Counted from the stretch's first letter, positions 1 through 6,882 are shown. The stretch is 10,152 nt of DNA from Planctomycetaceae bacterium UBA4655 (GCA_002405515.1 DHLZ01000237.1:21776-31927), one strand, 5' to 3'. Notes: generated from the sequence alone by a model not told the origin. Numbers and translations: made by a program.

Positions 1-65
1 GGGCGGGGTCGCTCAAAGGCACGGACGGCCCCGAACCAGCACTCTGCTCGCTCACGACGCTGCCG

Positions 66-746
66 TCACTCGGCGCCCAGCAGCGTCTGCAGTTCCTCGA
101 ACCGTCGTACGAAGCGGCTGTGGGAGGTATGGAGATGCTCCCCCTGCGAGATGAACCGGATCGAGTCGTTCCGCGGAACGCCGACGGAATCGAGGATCGC
201 CGCGAACGGCGACCGCGACGGGGCGTAGACCACGATGAGCTTGTGCTCGTCGAGCTGCACCTCCATCGGGAGTTCGGGGTGCATCACGGCGATGCCGGTG
301 CAGCCGTCGTCGAGCAGGAGTTCCTCGAAATCCCAGAGCGTGCTCTCGAGCACGAGCCGCTCCATGCCCTCGCGGACGTGATCACCGTGGCCCGAGACGT
401 CGCTGGAGTGGCTCGTCTCGAGGACGACGTCGCAGACGTCTCCGAGCGGCTCGAGGAGCGAGAGGAAGGCGTCGAAAAGCCGCTCGCTCGAGACCGACGC
501 GACGATCGCGGGCAGCCTCGTGCCGGTCCTCGGGTCGCTGTAGGCGTCGAAGCGGTATCCCTCCTCCGGCGTGATGTCGAGCCGCCAGCCCGGGCGGATC
601 GCTCCGGTGAGCGTGAACCGCCCGTACCTGCAGCGCGCGAGATGCCGCTCGATGGAGGCCCGGTCGGGCACAGCCGAGCCGGGTCCGCTCGTCGGGCCTT
701 GGTAGAGGATGGGACGCGGCTGCGGGGCTTCTTCGATGAATCGCAT
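66..746 (-). CDS. Conserved-type protein of unknown function (226 aa)
   Basis: I do not recognise a named domain. The protein is soluble-looking, with no signal peptide or membrane segment. It opens with MRFIEEAPQPRPILYQGPTS, followed by a basic stretch (RYGRFTLTGAIRPGWRLDIT) and an acidic second half with EELLLDDGCTGIAV and EVQLDEHKLIVVYA. That alternation of strands and acidic helices suggests a compact alpha/beta fold. I chose the ATG at 746 because the reading frame upstream is low-complexity shadow sequence running antisense through guaB, while the text from this Met onward looks like real protein. No Shine-Dalgarno lies before it; the bases upstream read as pyrimidines on this strand. 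The gene is divergent from guaB across about 130 bases. My recollection is that similar proteins occur across planctomycetes, which is unverified. Existence of the gene is fairly sure; function is unknown. Confidence 0.72.
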   Translation of the reverse strand: MRFIEEAPQPRPILYQGPTSGPGSAVPDRASIERHLARCRYGRFTLTGAIRPGWRLDITPEEGYRFDAYSDPRTGTRLPAIVASVSSERLFDAFLSLLEPLGDVCDVVLETSHSSDVSGHGDHVREGMERLVLESTLWDFEELLLDDGCTGIAVMHPELPMEVQLDEHKLIVVYAPSRSPFAAILDSVGVPRNDSIRFISQGEHLHTSHSRFVRRFEELQTLLGAE

Positions 747-875
747 GGTGGGAAGGAGGACGTGCGAGGAGACGGGCCACGACCGCGTCGGGGCGACCCT
801 CAAACGTAGGCCATGGTTTGGCGCCGTGGACGCCACTCCCCATACTGGAAGGCTTTCGCAGCCCCAGGAGGCCTC
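747..875. promoter_or_regulatory. Divergent intergenic region upstream of guaB, with candidate guaB promoter
   Basis: This gap separates the unknown minus-strand gene from guaB. On the plus strand, TTGGCG (818-823) and CATACT (841-846) are spaced by exactly 17 bases, each matching 4 of 6 positions of the sigma-70 consensus. They would start a transcript near 853, leaving a leader of about 23 bases that includes the AGGAGG at 866-871, four bases before the guaB ATG. I see no clear promoter for the minus-strand gene and no riboswitch-like structure. The motif match is suggestive only. Confidence 0.4.
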
Positions 876-2387
876 ATGGACGGAAAAATCGTCGCCCACG
901 GAATCACGTTCGACGACGTGCTTCTGGTGCCCGGCTACTCCACCGTGGTCCCGGCGGACGTGGACGTTTCGACCCGGCTCACCCGCGGAATCGCGCTGAA
1001 CATCCCGATCGTGAGCTCTCCGATGGACACCGTCACGGAGAGCGAGATGGCGATCGCCCTGGCCCAGGAGGGGGGCATCGGCGTCATCCACAAGAACCTG
1101 TCGATCGAGCGGCAGGCGGAAGAGGTCGACAAGGTGAAGCGGAGCGCCAACGGCATCATCGTGGACCCGGTGACGCTGCCTCCGACCGCCACGGTCGCGA
1201 GGGCCAGGGAGGTCATGGATCAGCACAACGTCTCGGGCGTGCCGATCACCGACCCCTCGCGAAAGCTTCTCGGCATCATCACGCGGCGCGACCTGCGGTT
1301 CCTCGAGAGCGGCGACACGCCGATCGCCGAGATCATGACGTCCACCGGGCTGGTCACGGCCACGGGCACCGTGACGCTCGAGGAGGCCGAGAAGATCCTG
1401 ATGGCCAACAAGGTCGAGAAGCTGCTCCTCATCGACCCACGGAACGTGCTCACCGGCCTCATCACGATCAAGGACATCGACATGATGAAGCGGTTCCCGA
1501 GCGCCTGCAAGGATGCCCAGGGAAGGCTGCGGGTCGGCGGGGCCGTGGGGGTCTTCGACTACGAACGGGCGGCGAGCCTCATCGCCAAGGGCGTGGACGT
1601 GCTCATCGTGGACAGCGCCCACGGGCATTCCGAGAACGTGCTGGAGACCGTCTCGGCAATCAAGAAACGCTGGGACATCCAGGTCGTCGCCGGAAACGTG
1701 GCAACCCGGGAAGGCTGTCGGGATCTGATCAAGGCTGGCGCGGATGGAGTCAAAGTTGGAATAGGTCCCGGGTCGATCTGTACCACACGGGTGATTTCCG
1801 GCGTCGGAGTTCCCCAGATCACGGCGGTCTGGGAGGCCTCGCAGGAGGCGGAAAAAGCCGGCGTGCCGGTGATCGCCGACGGTGGAATCCGTTACTCGGG
1901 AGACATGACGAAGGCGATCGCCGCCGGTGCGTTCAGCTGCATGATCGGTGGTCTGCTGGCGGGCGTCGCGGAGAGCCCCGGACAAACGGTGCTCTACCAG
2001 GGACGCACGTTCAAGGCCTACCGCGGCATGGGGTCGCTCGGGGCGATGGTCCAGGGCTCGAGCGAACGCTACCGCCAGAAACTGCCGGGCAATGACAAAC
2101 CGGGCAATGACAAATTCGGGTCGAAAGGTCGTGACAAGCTCGTTCCGGAGGGAGTCGAAGGGCGGGTCCCCTTCAAGGGGCCGCTGAGCGCGTTCGTCTA
2201 CCAGTTGGTCGGCGGCGTGCGTGCGGGCATGGGGTACTGCGGTGCCAAGACCATCGAGGAGCTCAGACGCAATGCGAAGTTCATCCAGGTTTCCGCGGCG
2301 GCCGTTCGGGAGGGCCATCCCCACGACATCGTCATCACCCACGAGTCGCCCAACTACAGCGTCGAGCATGGACGATCGGAGGAATGA
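876..2387 (+). CDS. guaB: Inosine-5'-monophosphate dehydrogenase (503 aa)
   Basis: Catalyses NAD-dependent oxidation of IMP to XMP, the committed step of guanine nucleotide synthesis in the cytoplasm. The order is standard: barrel start (ITFDDVLLVPGYS, 10-22), paired CBS domains (about 93-208) that normally bind regulatory adenine or guanine nucleotides, then the rest of the barrel with the catalytic loop GIGPGSICTTR (nucleophile Cys302), ADGGIRYSGD (334-343), the flap YRGMGSLGAM and the catalytic Arg398-Tyr399 pair. The end ESPNY is also typical. The ATG at 876 is preceded by AGGAGG four bases away and gives the usual N-terminus; the longer frame to 813 adds unrelated sequence. Length is slightly above the usual 485-490 residues because of an insertion after Arg398-Tyr399 containing PGNDK twice (404-413), encoded by a perfect 15-base tandem repeat. 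Identity is secure. Confidence 0.97.
   Translation: MDGKIVAHGITFDDVLLVPGYSTVVPADVDVSTRLTRGIALNIPIVSSPMDTVTESEMAIALAQEGGIGVIHKNLSIERQAEEVDKVKRSANGIIVDPVTLPPTATVARAREVMDQHNVSGVPITDPSRKLLGIITRRDLRFLESGDTPIAEIMTSTGLVTATGTVTLEEAEKILMANKVEKLLLIDPRNVLTGLITIKDIDMMKRFPSACKDAQGRLRVGGAVGVFDYERAASLIAKGVDVLIVDSAHGHSENVLETVSAIKKRWDIQVVAGNVATREGCRDLIKAGADGVKVGIGPGSICTTRVISGVGVPQITAVWEASQEAEKAGVPVIADGGIRYSGDMTKAIAAGAFSCMIGGLLAGVAESPGQTVLYQGRTFKAYRGMGSLGAMVQGSSERYRQKLPGNDKPGNDKFGSKGRDKLVPEGVEGRVPFKGPLSAFVYQLVGGVRAGMGYCGAKTIEELRRNAKFIQVSAAAVREGHPHDIVITHESPNYSVEHGRSEE
2085..2114 (+). repeat. Perfect 15-base tandem repeat inside guaB (2 copies)
   Basis: The unit CCGGGCAATGACAAA occurs at 2085-2099 and again at 2100-2114 without mismatch. 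It encodes PGNDK twice, in frame, directly after the catalytic Arg-Tyr of the IMP dehydrogenase flap and before the conserved KLVPEGVEGRV. Absence of silent differences between the copies suggests a recent duplication or active homogenisation. Confidence 0.95.
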
Positions 2388-3102
2388 GCGTCCCCGGGCC
2401 GCCGGCGCGCCGGTGAGGGCCTTGCTGGTGATCGGCATCGTCGCTTCGTGCTGGATGGCCAACTGCTGGACCGCCGCGGCGGCGGAATGGAGTCGATTCA
2501 GCCCGGCTGCCGGCCGCTGGCAGGACGACGCGAGCGGCGAATCGAACGGCGTCGTGAAGGTCGCGGCGGAGAGCGAGACGGAATCGTCTGTCGGCGGTGC
2601 GGAGGCATCCGTCGAGTCCGGGGCATGCAAGGAGGCGGACGTCGCGTGCCGGGAGGCGCTCGGGAAACTGCGGGCCGACACCCTTTCCTCGATCGACCTG
2701 GACATCAGGGTGGGGGGCCGGCCTGGCAACGACTATCCGTGCGAGTGCCGGCTGACGGGAGAGACCTTCGTGCCCCGCCGATTCGCGACGACGACGTTCA
2801 CCTGGAAGGCTGCCGGGTACTGCCACAAGCCCCTCTATTTCGAGCAGTGGAACCTGGAGCGGTACGGCCATTCGCGGGGCTTCATTCCCGACGTGTTTCT
2901 CTCGGGAGCCCATTTCTTCGTGACGCTGCCGATCCTGCCCTACAAGATGGGCGTGGAACTGCCTTGGGAGTGCGTCTACCCGCTGGGCTACTACCGCCCG
3001 GGCAACTGTGCCCCGTGGACCTGCCCGGCCGTGCCGATCAGCGGCCGGGGACTGGCCGTGGAGGCGGCGACGATCACGGGCGCGGTGTTTCTGCTGCCGT
3101 GA
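2368..3102 (+). CDS. Secreted Cys-rich protein of a planctomycete-type family (244 aa)
   Basis: Function unknown. A basic N-terminus is followed by a hydrophobic core (ALLVIGIVASCWMANCW) and an AAAA-E site, which looks like a cleavable Sec signal peptide. The mature part begins with a Ser/Glu/Ala-rich linker and then a compact domain with eight cysteines (an even number, compatible with disulfides outside the cytoplasm). Its motifs are YPCECRLTGE, YFEQWNLERYGHSRG, GAHFFVTLPILPYKMG and GYYRPGNCAPWTCP. I remember the YFE..LERYGH and LPYKM..E signature from multi-copy planctomycete proteins, but cannot check it here. The ATG at 2368 overlaps guaB by 20 bases and lacks a Shine-Dalgarno. An in-frame GTG at 2413 gives a more typical short n-region (Met-Arg-Ala-Leu-Leu) and may be the true start. 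Read-through from the guaB promoter is plausible; any functional link to guaB is not evident. Confidence 0.82.
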   Translation: MDDRRNERPRAAGAPVRALLVIGIVASCWMANCWTAAAAEWSRFSPAAGRWQDDASGESNGVVKVAAESETESSVGGAEASVESGACKEADVACREALGKLRADTLSSIDLDIRVGGRPGNDYPCECRLTGETFVPRRFATTTFTWKAAGYCHKPLYFEQWNLERYGHSRGFIPDVFLSGAHFFVTLPILPYKMGVELPWECVYPLGYYRPGNCAPWTCPAVPISGRGLAVEAATITGAVFLLP

Positions 3103-3109
3103 CGCACGC

Positions 3110-3138
3110 TCGCCGGGTTTCGGCGGTGTTGCTAGACT
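3110..3138 (+). promoter_or_regulatory. Candidate extended -10 promoter for the btaA-btaB pair
   Basis: In the 76-base gap before btaA, TGCTAGACT (3130-3138) combines a TGn extension with TAGACT, a 4-of-6 match to the -10 consensus. A weak -35 (TCGCCG, 3110-3115) sits 17 bases upstream. The position would give a leader of about 35 bases. It suggests that btaA and btaB can be transcribed separately from guaB. No obvious Pho-box-like direct repeat is visible, so control by phosphate is not shown by the sequence. Confidence 0.4.
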
Positions 3139-3178
3139 CTGCGTCCCGACCAGACCGCCGCCGAAAGTGTCAGCAAGC

Positions 3179-4366
3179 ATGTCAATTTTCGACTGGATGA
3201 GCCGCCGCATCTTCAACACGGTTCATCGGAACAACCTCGTCTACAACACCTGCTGGGAGGATCCGAGGCTCGACCGGGAGGCCCTCGAGATCGGCCCTTC
3301 CGACGCGATCCTCGTGATCACGTCGGCGGGCTGCAACGCGCTCGACTACGCCCTCTGCGGGCCGGCGCACGTCTACGCCGTCGATATGAATCCGCGGCAG
3401 AACGCGCTGCTCGACCTGAAGAGGGCCGGCATCAGGTCGCTCGAGTTCGACGACTTCTTCAGGATGTTCGGCGAGGGAAGGCTGCCCGGCGCGAAACGGA
3501 TCTACGAGCAGAAGCTTCGAGCCCTCCTGCCGGAGTGGTCCCGCGGGTTCTGGGATGCGAAGATCAAGTGGTTCGACCACCCCACGCGGTCGTTCTATTT
3601 CCGCGGCACGTCGGGGCTTTTCGCCCGGCTCGCGAAGCTCTACACCGACCGGGTCATCAAGGTGCGGCCGCATCTCGAGGCCCTGCTGGAAGCCGGTTCG
3701 CTCGACGAGCAGCGGGCGATCTACGAGCGACACGTTCGGGACAACTTCAGCGGCTTCCTGAAATTCCTGCTCAACCGCGACACGACCATGTCGATGCTCG
3801 GCGTGCCGCTGGCGCAGCGGAGACAGATCGAGGCCACCTACTCTGGCGACCTCGCGCGGTTCATCCAGGACTGCATCGAAGGGGCGTTCGTCAAGCTTCC
3901 GATGAAGGACAACTACTTCTGGCGGCTCTACATCAACGGCCGCTACACCCGCGCCTGCTGTCCGGAATACCTCGTCGCCGACAATTTCGAGCGGCTCAAG
4001 GAGGGCCTCGTCGACCGCGTCTCGACGCACACCGCCTCCGTCCAGGCATTTCTCGAGGGGCACCAGGGCAGCATCTCGCGGTATGTGCTTCTCGACCACA
4101 TGGACTGGCTGAGCGACCATTTCTTTCCGCTCCTCGAGAGCGAGTGGCAGGCGATCGTGAATCGGGCCGCTCCGAACGCCCGCGCCATCTGGAGGAGCGG
4201 CGGATTCAACACCGATTTCGTGCAGGAGGTGCGGGTCAACGTCGATGGTCGCACCCGGCGGACGAAGGAACTGCTTCACTTCCATACCGATCTCGCGAAG
4301 CGGCTCCACGAACGCGACCGCGTGCATACCTACGGCAGTTTTGCGATCGCCGATATCAAGCTCTGA
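3179..4366 (+). CDS. btaA: BtaA-type S-adenosylmethionine:diacylglycerol 3-amino-3-carboxypropyltransferase (395 aa)
   Basis: Predicted first enzyme of betaine-lipid synthesis. It moves the 3-amino-3-carboxypropyl group of S-adenosylmethionine onto diacylglycerol, giving diacylglycerylhomoserine at the inner membrane surface. Family hallmarks (DUF3419/BtaA) are NTCWEDP (23-29), TSAGCNALDY (48-57), GPAHVYAVDMNPRQNALL (61-78, the S-adenosylmethionine site with Asp69), RDNFSGFLKFLLNRD and a C-terminal region with LLDHMDWL and WRSGGF. No membrane segment is seen, as expected for a peripheral enzyme. I chose the ATG at 3179 because MSIFDWMSRRIFNTVHRNNLVYNT matches the family start; the longer frame to 3008 lies inside the preceding gene. 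Only weak Shine-Dalgarno sequence precedes it. Length is close to the usual 390-415 residues. btaB follows after 32 bases, which strongly supports the role. Confidence 0.93.
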   Translation: MSIFDWMSRRIFNTVHRNNLVYNTCWEDPRLDREALEIGPSDAILVITSAGCNALDYALCGPAHVYAVDMNPRQNALLDLKRAGIRSLEFDDFFRMFGEGRLPGAKRIYEQKLRALLPEWSRGFWDAKIKWFDHPTRSFYFRGTSGLFARLAKLYTDRVIKVRPHLEALLEAGSLDEQRAIYERHVRDNFSGFLKFLLNRDTTMSMLGVPLAQRRQIEATYSGDLARFIQDCIEGAFVKLPMKDNYFWRLYINGRYTRACCPEYLVADNFERLKEGLVDRVSTHTASVQAFLEGHQGSISRYVLLDHMDWLSDHFFPLLESEWQAIVNRAAPNARAIWRSGGFNTDFVQEVRVNVDGRTRRTKELLHFHTDLAKRLHERDRVHTYGSFAIADIKL

Positions 4367-4385
4367 CGGTTTCGCAGCCGTCGCC

Positions 4386-4390
4386 AGGAG
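4386..4390 (+). promoter_or_regulatory. Shine-Dalgarno that decides the GTG start of btaB
   Basis: AGGAG lies eight bases before the GTG at 4399 in the short btaA-btaB gap. There is no ATG in this frame near the conserved N-terminus (the first are internal Met codons at residues 13 and 27), so this site is the main evidence for a GTG start. Confidence 0.7.
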
Positions 4391-4398
4391 TCGCTCCC

Positions 4399-5127
4399 GT
4401 GGGTCTCTGGTCCGACCTCAAGATCCTCGCCCAGATGGCGTTCAAGCCGGTCCGTGGCGGGAGCCACGCCGAGAGGATGGAGAGCTTCTACGGCGGTCAG
4501 GCGGAGGGTTACGACGACTTCCGCCGCCGCCTGCTCAAGGGCCGTGAGGAGCTTTGGGCAGCGCTCCCGAAGCCGGAGGGGGGCGTTTGGGTGGACCTCG
4601 GGGGCGGCACGGGCGCGAACCTCGAGAACTTCGGCCCGGAGATCTCCCGACTCGAGCGGGTGTACGTGGTGGATCTCTCGTCGTCGCTGCTGGCGGTCGC
4701 CCGCGATCGATGCCGTGCCCGCGGGTGGACGAACGTGGAATGCGTGGAAGCAGATGCGACGACCTTCCGGCCGCCCGAAGGGCAGGCCGACGTCGTCACG
4801 TTCTCCTACTCCCTCACGATGATCCCGCCGTGGTACGACGCGATCGACAACGCCCGGGCCATGCTGAAGCACGGCGGCCACGTCGGCGTGGTCGATTTCT
4901 ACGTGTCGCAGAAGCACCCCGCCGCCGGACTGCAGCGACACGGATGGCTCTGCCGCTCGCTCTGGCCGGTGTGGTTCGCGACCGACAACGTCTTCCCGTC
5001 GGCGGACCACCTGCCGTTCCTGCAGCGGCGGTTCGAGACGATGCGGCTGGAGGAGCGGCTCGCGCGGCTGCCATACGTGCCTCTCCTCCGGGCGCCCCAT
5101 TACGTTTTCATCGGCCGCAAGGCCTGA
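4399..5127 (+). CDS. btaB: BtaB-type S-adenosylmethionine-dependent N-methyltransferase of betaine-lipid synthesis (242 aa)
   Basis: Predicted to add three methyl groups to the amino group of diacylglycerylhomoserine, yielding the betaine lipid DGTS. It is a class I methyltransferase: motif I DLGGGTG (66-72), acidic residue at the end of strand 2 (YVVDLS, Asp92), motif II region EADATTF (117-123) and post-motif FSYSLTMIPPWYDAID (135-150). The N-terminal FYGGQAEGYDDFR and the C-terminal YVPLLRAPHYVFIGRK complete the pattern. The last two, with FSYSLTMIPP, recall the methyltransferase half of eukaryotic fused betaine-lipid synthases as I remember them. The protein is somewhat longer than the roughly 210-residue proteobacterial BtaB. 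The GTG start is supported by AGGAG eight bases upstream. The gene sits 32 bases after btaA, evidently in one transcript. Its last 24 bases are repeated twice beyond the stop. If not BtaB, it is still surely a lipid- or amine-type methyltransferase. Confidence 0.9.
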   Translation: MGLWSDLKILAQMAFKPVRGGSHAERMESFYGGQAEGYDDFRRRLLKGREELWAALPKPEGGVWVDLGGGTGANLENFGPEISRLERVYVVDLSSSLLAVARDRCRARGWTNVECVEADATTFRPPEGQADVVTFSYSLTMIPPWYDAIDNARAMLKHGGHVGVVDFYVSQKHPAAGLQRHGWLCRSLWPVWFATDNVFPSADHLPFLQRRFETMRLEERLARLPYVPLLRAPHYVFIGRKA

Positions 5128-5175
5128 GGCGTTTTCATCGGCCGAAAAGCCGCAGTTTTCATCGCCCGCGAACGA
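5104..5175 (+). repeat. Three degenerate tandem copies of the btaB 3' end
   Basis: GTTTTCATCGGCCG starts at 5104 and 5131, with a variant (GTTTTCATCGCCCG) at 5155, giving periods of 27 and 24 bases. Copy one is coding (VFIGRKA then stop). Copies two and three lie in the same reading frame beyond the stop and would read VFIGRKA and VFIARER. They fill nearly all of the 48 bases between btaB and the convergent gene. The shared frame points to in-frame duplication followed by decay or a new stop. No terminator hairpin with a T-tract is visible here. Confidence 0.85.
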
Positions 5176-6843
5176 TCAGCCGCCCGCGGACGGCGGTGAT
5201 GTCGGCGGCGGGGTCCGCCTGTCCACTTCGGTGGCGAGCGTCGAAGTGAGCTTTCGGAGCCTGGCCCCCAGCTCCACGATCGCCCGTTCGCTCGTCTCGA
5301 GCGACGCGCGGGCGGCCTCGAACCGCCTCGCCGCCTCCTCCTCGAGTCTCTTCGAAGCGGCCACGTCCCCCGACCAGTCGCCGAGATCCTTCTCGAGCCT
5401 TCCCTTGACGCCCTCGAGTTCCTCGAGCTGCCGCTTGGACGCGTCGTGTGCCTCCACCACCTCCTGCCTGTTCTTGTCGATGGCCTCGATCCGCTTCCGC
5501 AGCAGCTCGGTCAGCCGAAAAATCCCAACCGTGTCGATCGCGATTCCCCCGTCCGTCGTCGGCCGGCCGGCGCGGTCCACCGCGGCTCCCCCGCGGAGCG
5601 CCGTTCCGGCGGCATTGAGCGGCCGCCGGAAGAACCGCCGCTTGATCGCGAGCTTGCCGTCCTTGGCGAGTTTCTCGGCGTCCGCGAGCGGAAGGCGAAT
5701 CACGTCTCCGGCGACGAACTCGATCGCGTCGGCCCCTTCCCGCTCGTGCGAATACCCTTCGCTGAACTCCACTTCCGCCCAGAACATCCCCGGCGGGATC
5801 GACCATGCGTGCTTGAACGTCGCTCCCGCCTTTCGCAGCGGGGCGACCTCGCGGGCGGGAAAGGCCGAAACCTTCTCACCGGCCTTGAACCGCACCTTCC
5901 CCTTCGCCGGACTGCCGTCGCTCCCCTCGGGGGTCCAGTCGAAGTCCTCCTCGAACTCGAGCGTGGCCCAATCGACGCCCGGCGGAGGCACGTCGGGATC
6001 TTCCGGAAACAGGCTCGAGTCGCTCGCTCCGGCAGGCGAGATCAGTTCCTCGGGGAAATCGTGACGCTCGACGTCTTCGCGAAGCCGGTCGAGCTCGGGC
6101 AGCTGCTTCTTCGGCTCCGGAATGACCGTCGCATCGGCGTCGCGGCGGGTGCGATGGAAGGCCATCCAGCGGTCGAACGGGAGGTTCTCGTAGGCGACGA
6201 CTTCCTCGTGTGCCGCTTGCCAGACCTCGCGATCACGTTTCTCGACGGGACCGATCGGGAGCACCGACAGTTGGTTGCCATTGACCTGCGTCACGCGGAA
6301 TCCGCCGATGAACTTGCCACCGTCGCCGGGCGATTTGGCGTCGAACAGGAACAGTTCGGCCCCCTCCGCGATCGCCGGCTTCTCCGGTTCGGCGATCGTG
6401 ATCCGTCCGGCCGCGACCTCCTGGTCCCGCACCGCAGGGGGCACGAACGCGACCTGCTGCCAGAATCGTCCTCGCCAGGAGTTCACCCGATCGAGGGCGC
6501 GGGTCCATTCGGCCTGCTTCGCCTCGAGCGTCGTGAGCGGGCAGTTCTGAAGCGCGTCGAGGGAGCATTCCCCGAGCGGCTGCAGACCGGCCGTGCCACT
6601 CGGGTCGGCGCGAACCGCATCGCGGACCGCGAGCACCTTCGACTCCCAGTTGCGCAGCAGGCTCGCCCAGGCCCGCTCGCTCTGCCCGCGGATGCCGGCG
6701 AGCGACAGGAATCCGCACGACGCCAGCAGCACGAGCCAGGCGCTGGCCGTGTTCGCCGGGTGCCAGCCACGGAACCCCATGGCCAGCGCCACGATGCCCG
6801 TGAGAATGACAACCGCGATGACGACGACGGGGACGTACTCCAT
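5176..6843 (-). CDS. Membrane-anchored coiled-coil protein of unknown function (555 aa)
   Basis: No family recognised. Two hydrophobic segments (about 4-23 and 33-51) separated by a short loop anchor the N-terminus. Then come a helical stretch (about 55-135), a beta-rich region (about 140-440) with patches such as ELFLFDAKSPGDGGKFIGG, KVRFKAGEKVSAFP and ADAIEFVAGDVIRLP, and a C-terminal helix rich in Glu, Arg, Lys and Leu (about 442-540) that should form a coiled coil, ending in a Pro/Gly tail. Predicted topology puts the bulk on one side of the membrane. I chose the ATG at 6843 (MEYVPVVVIAV): GGAG lies six bases upstream, and a TATACT element at 6883-6888 would start the transcript at or after the alternative ATG at 6879. 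The frame continues antisense through the sigma gene, which I regard as shadow. Role unknown; an envelope or scaffold function is only a guess from the architecture. Confidence 0.8.
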   Translation of the reverse strand: MEYVPVVVIAVVILTGIVALAMGFRGWHPANTASAWLVLLASCGFLSLAGIRGQSERAWASLLRNWESKVLAVRDAVRADPSGTAGLQPLGECSLDALQNCPLTTLEAKQAEWTRALDRVNSWRGRFWQQVAFVPPAVRDQEVAAGRITIAEPEKPAIAEGAELFLFDAKSPGDGGKFIGGFRVTQVNGNQLSVLPIGPVEKRDREVWQAAHEEVVAYENLPFDRWMAFHRTRRDADATVIPEPKKQLPELDRLREDVERHDFPEELISPAGASDSSLFPEDPDVPPPGVDWATLEFEEDFDWTPEGSDGSPAKGKVRFKAGEKVSAFPAREVAPLRKAGATFKHAWSIPPGMFWAEVEFSEGYSHEREGADAIEFVAGDVIRLPLADAEKLAKDGKLAIKRRFFRRPLNAAGTALRGGAAVDRAGRPTTDGGIAIDTVGIFRLTELLRKRIEAIDKNRQEVVEAHDASKRQLEELEGVKGRLEKDLGDWSGDVAASKRLEEEAARRFEAARASLETSERAIVELGARLRKLTSTLATEVDRRTPPPTSPPSAGG

Positions 6844-6882
6844 GACAGGCTCCGTGCGGGTCTGGGCGGGACTCTTCATCGG

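Noticed and set aside
1..65. End of a neighbouring gene at the left edge
   Set aside because: The stretch is short, no frame shows recognisable protein and no stop or start can be assigned with confidence.
66..2729. 887-codon minus-strand frame running through guaB and the secreted-protein gene
   Set aside because: Only the part below 746 looks like protein. The rest is antisense to the secure guaB gene and has the Asp/Arg/His-rich composition of a GC-rich shadow frame.
3182..4327. 381-codon minus-strand frame opposite btaA
   Set aside because: It is a shadow of btaA: no ribosome site, biased composition and no recognisable motif.
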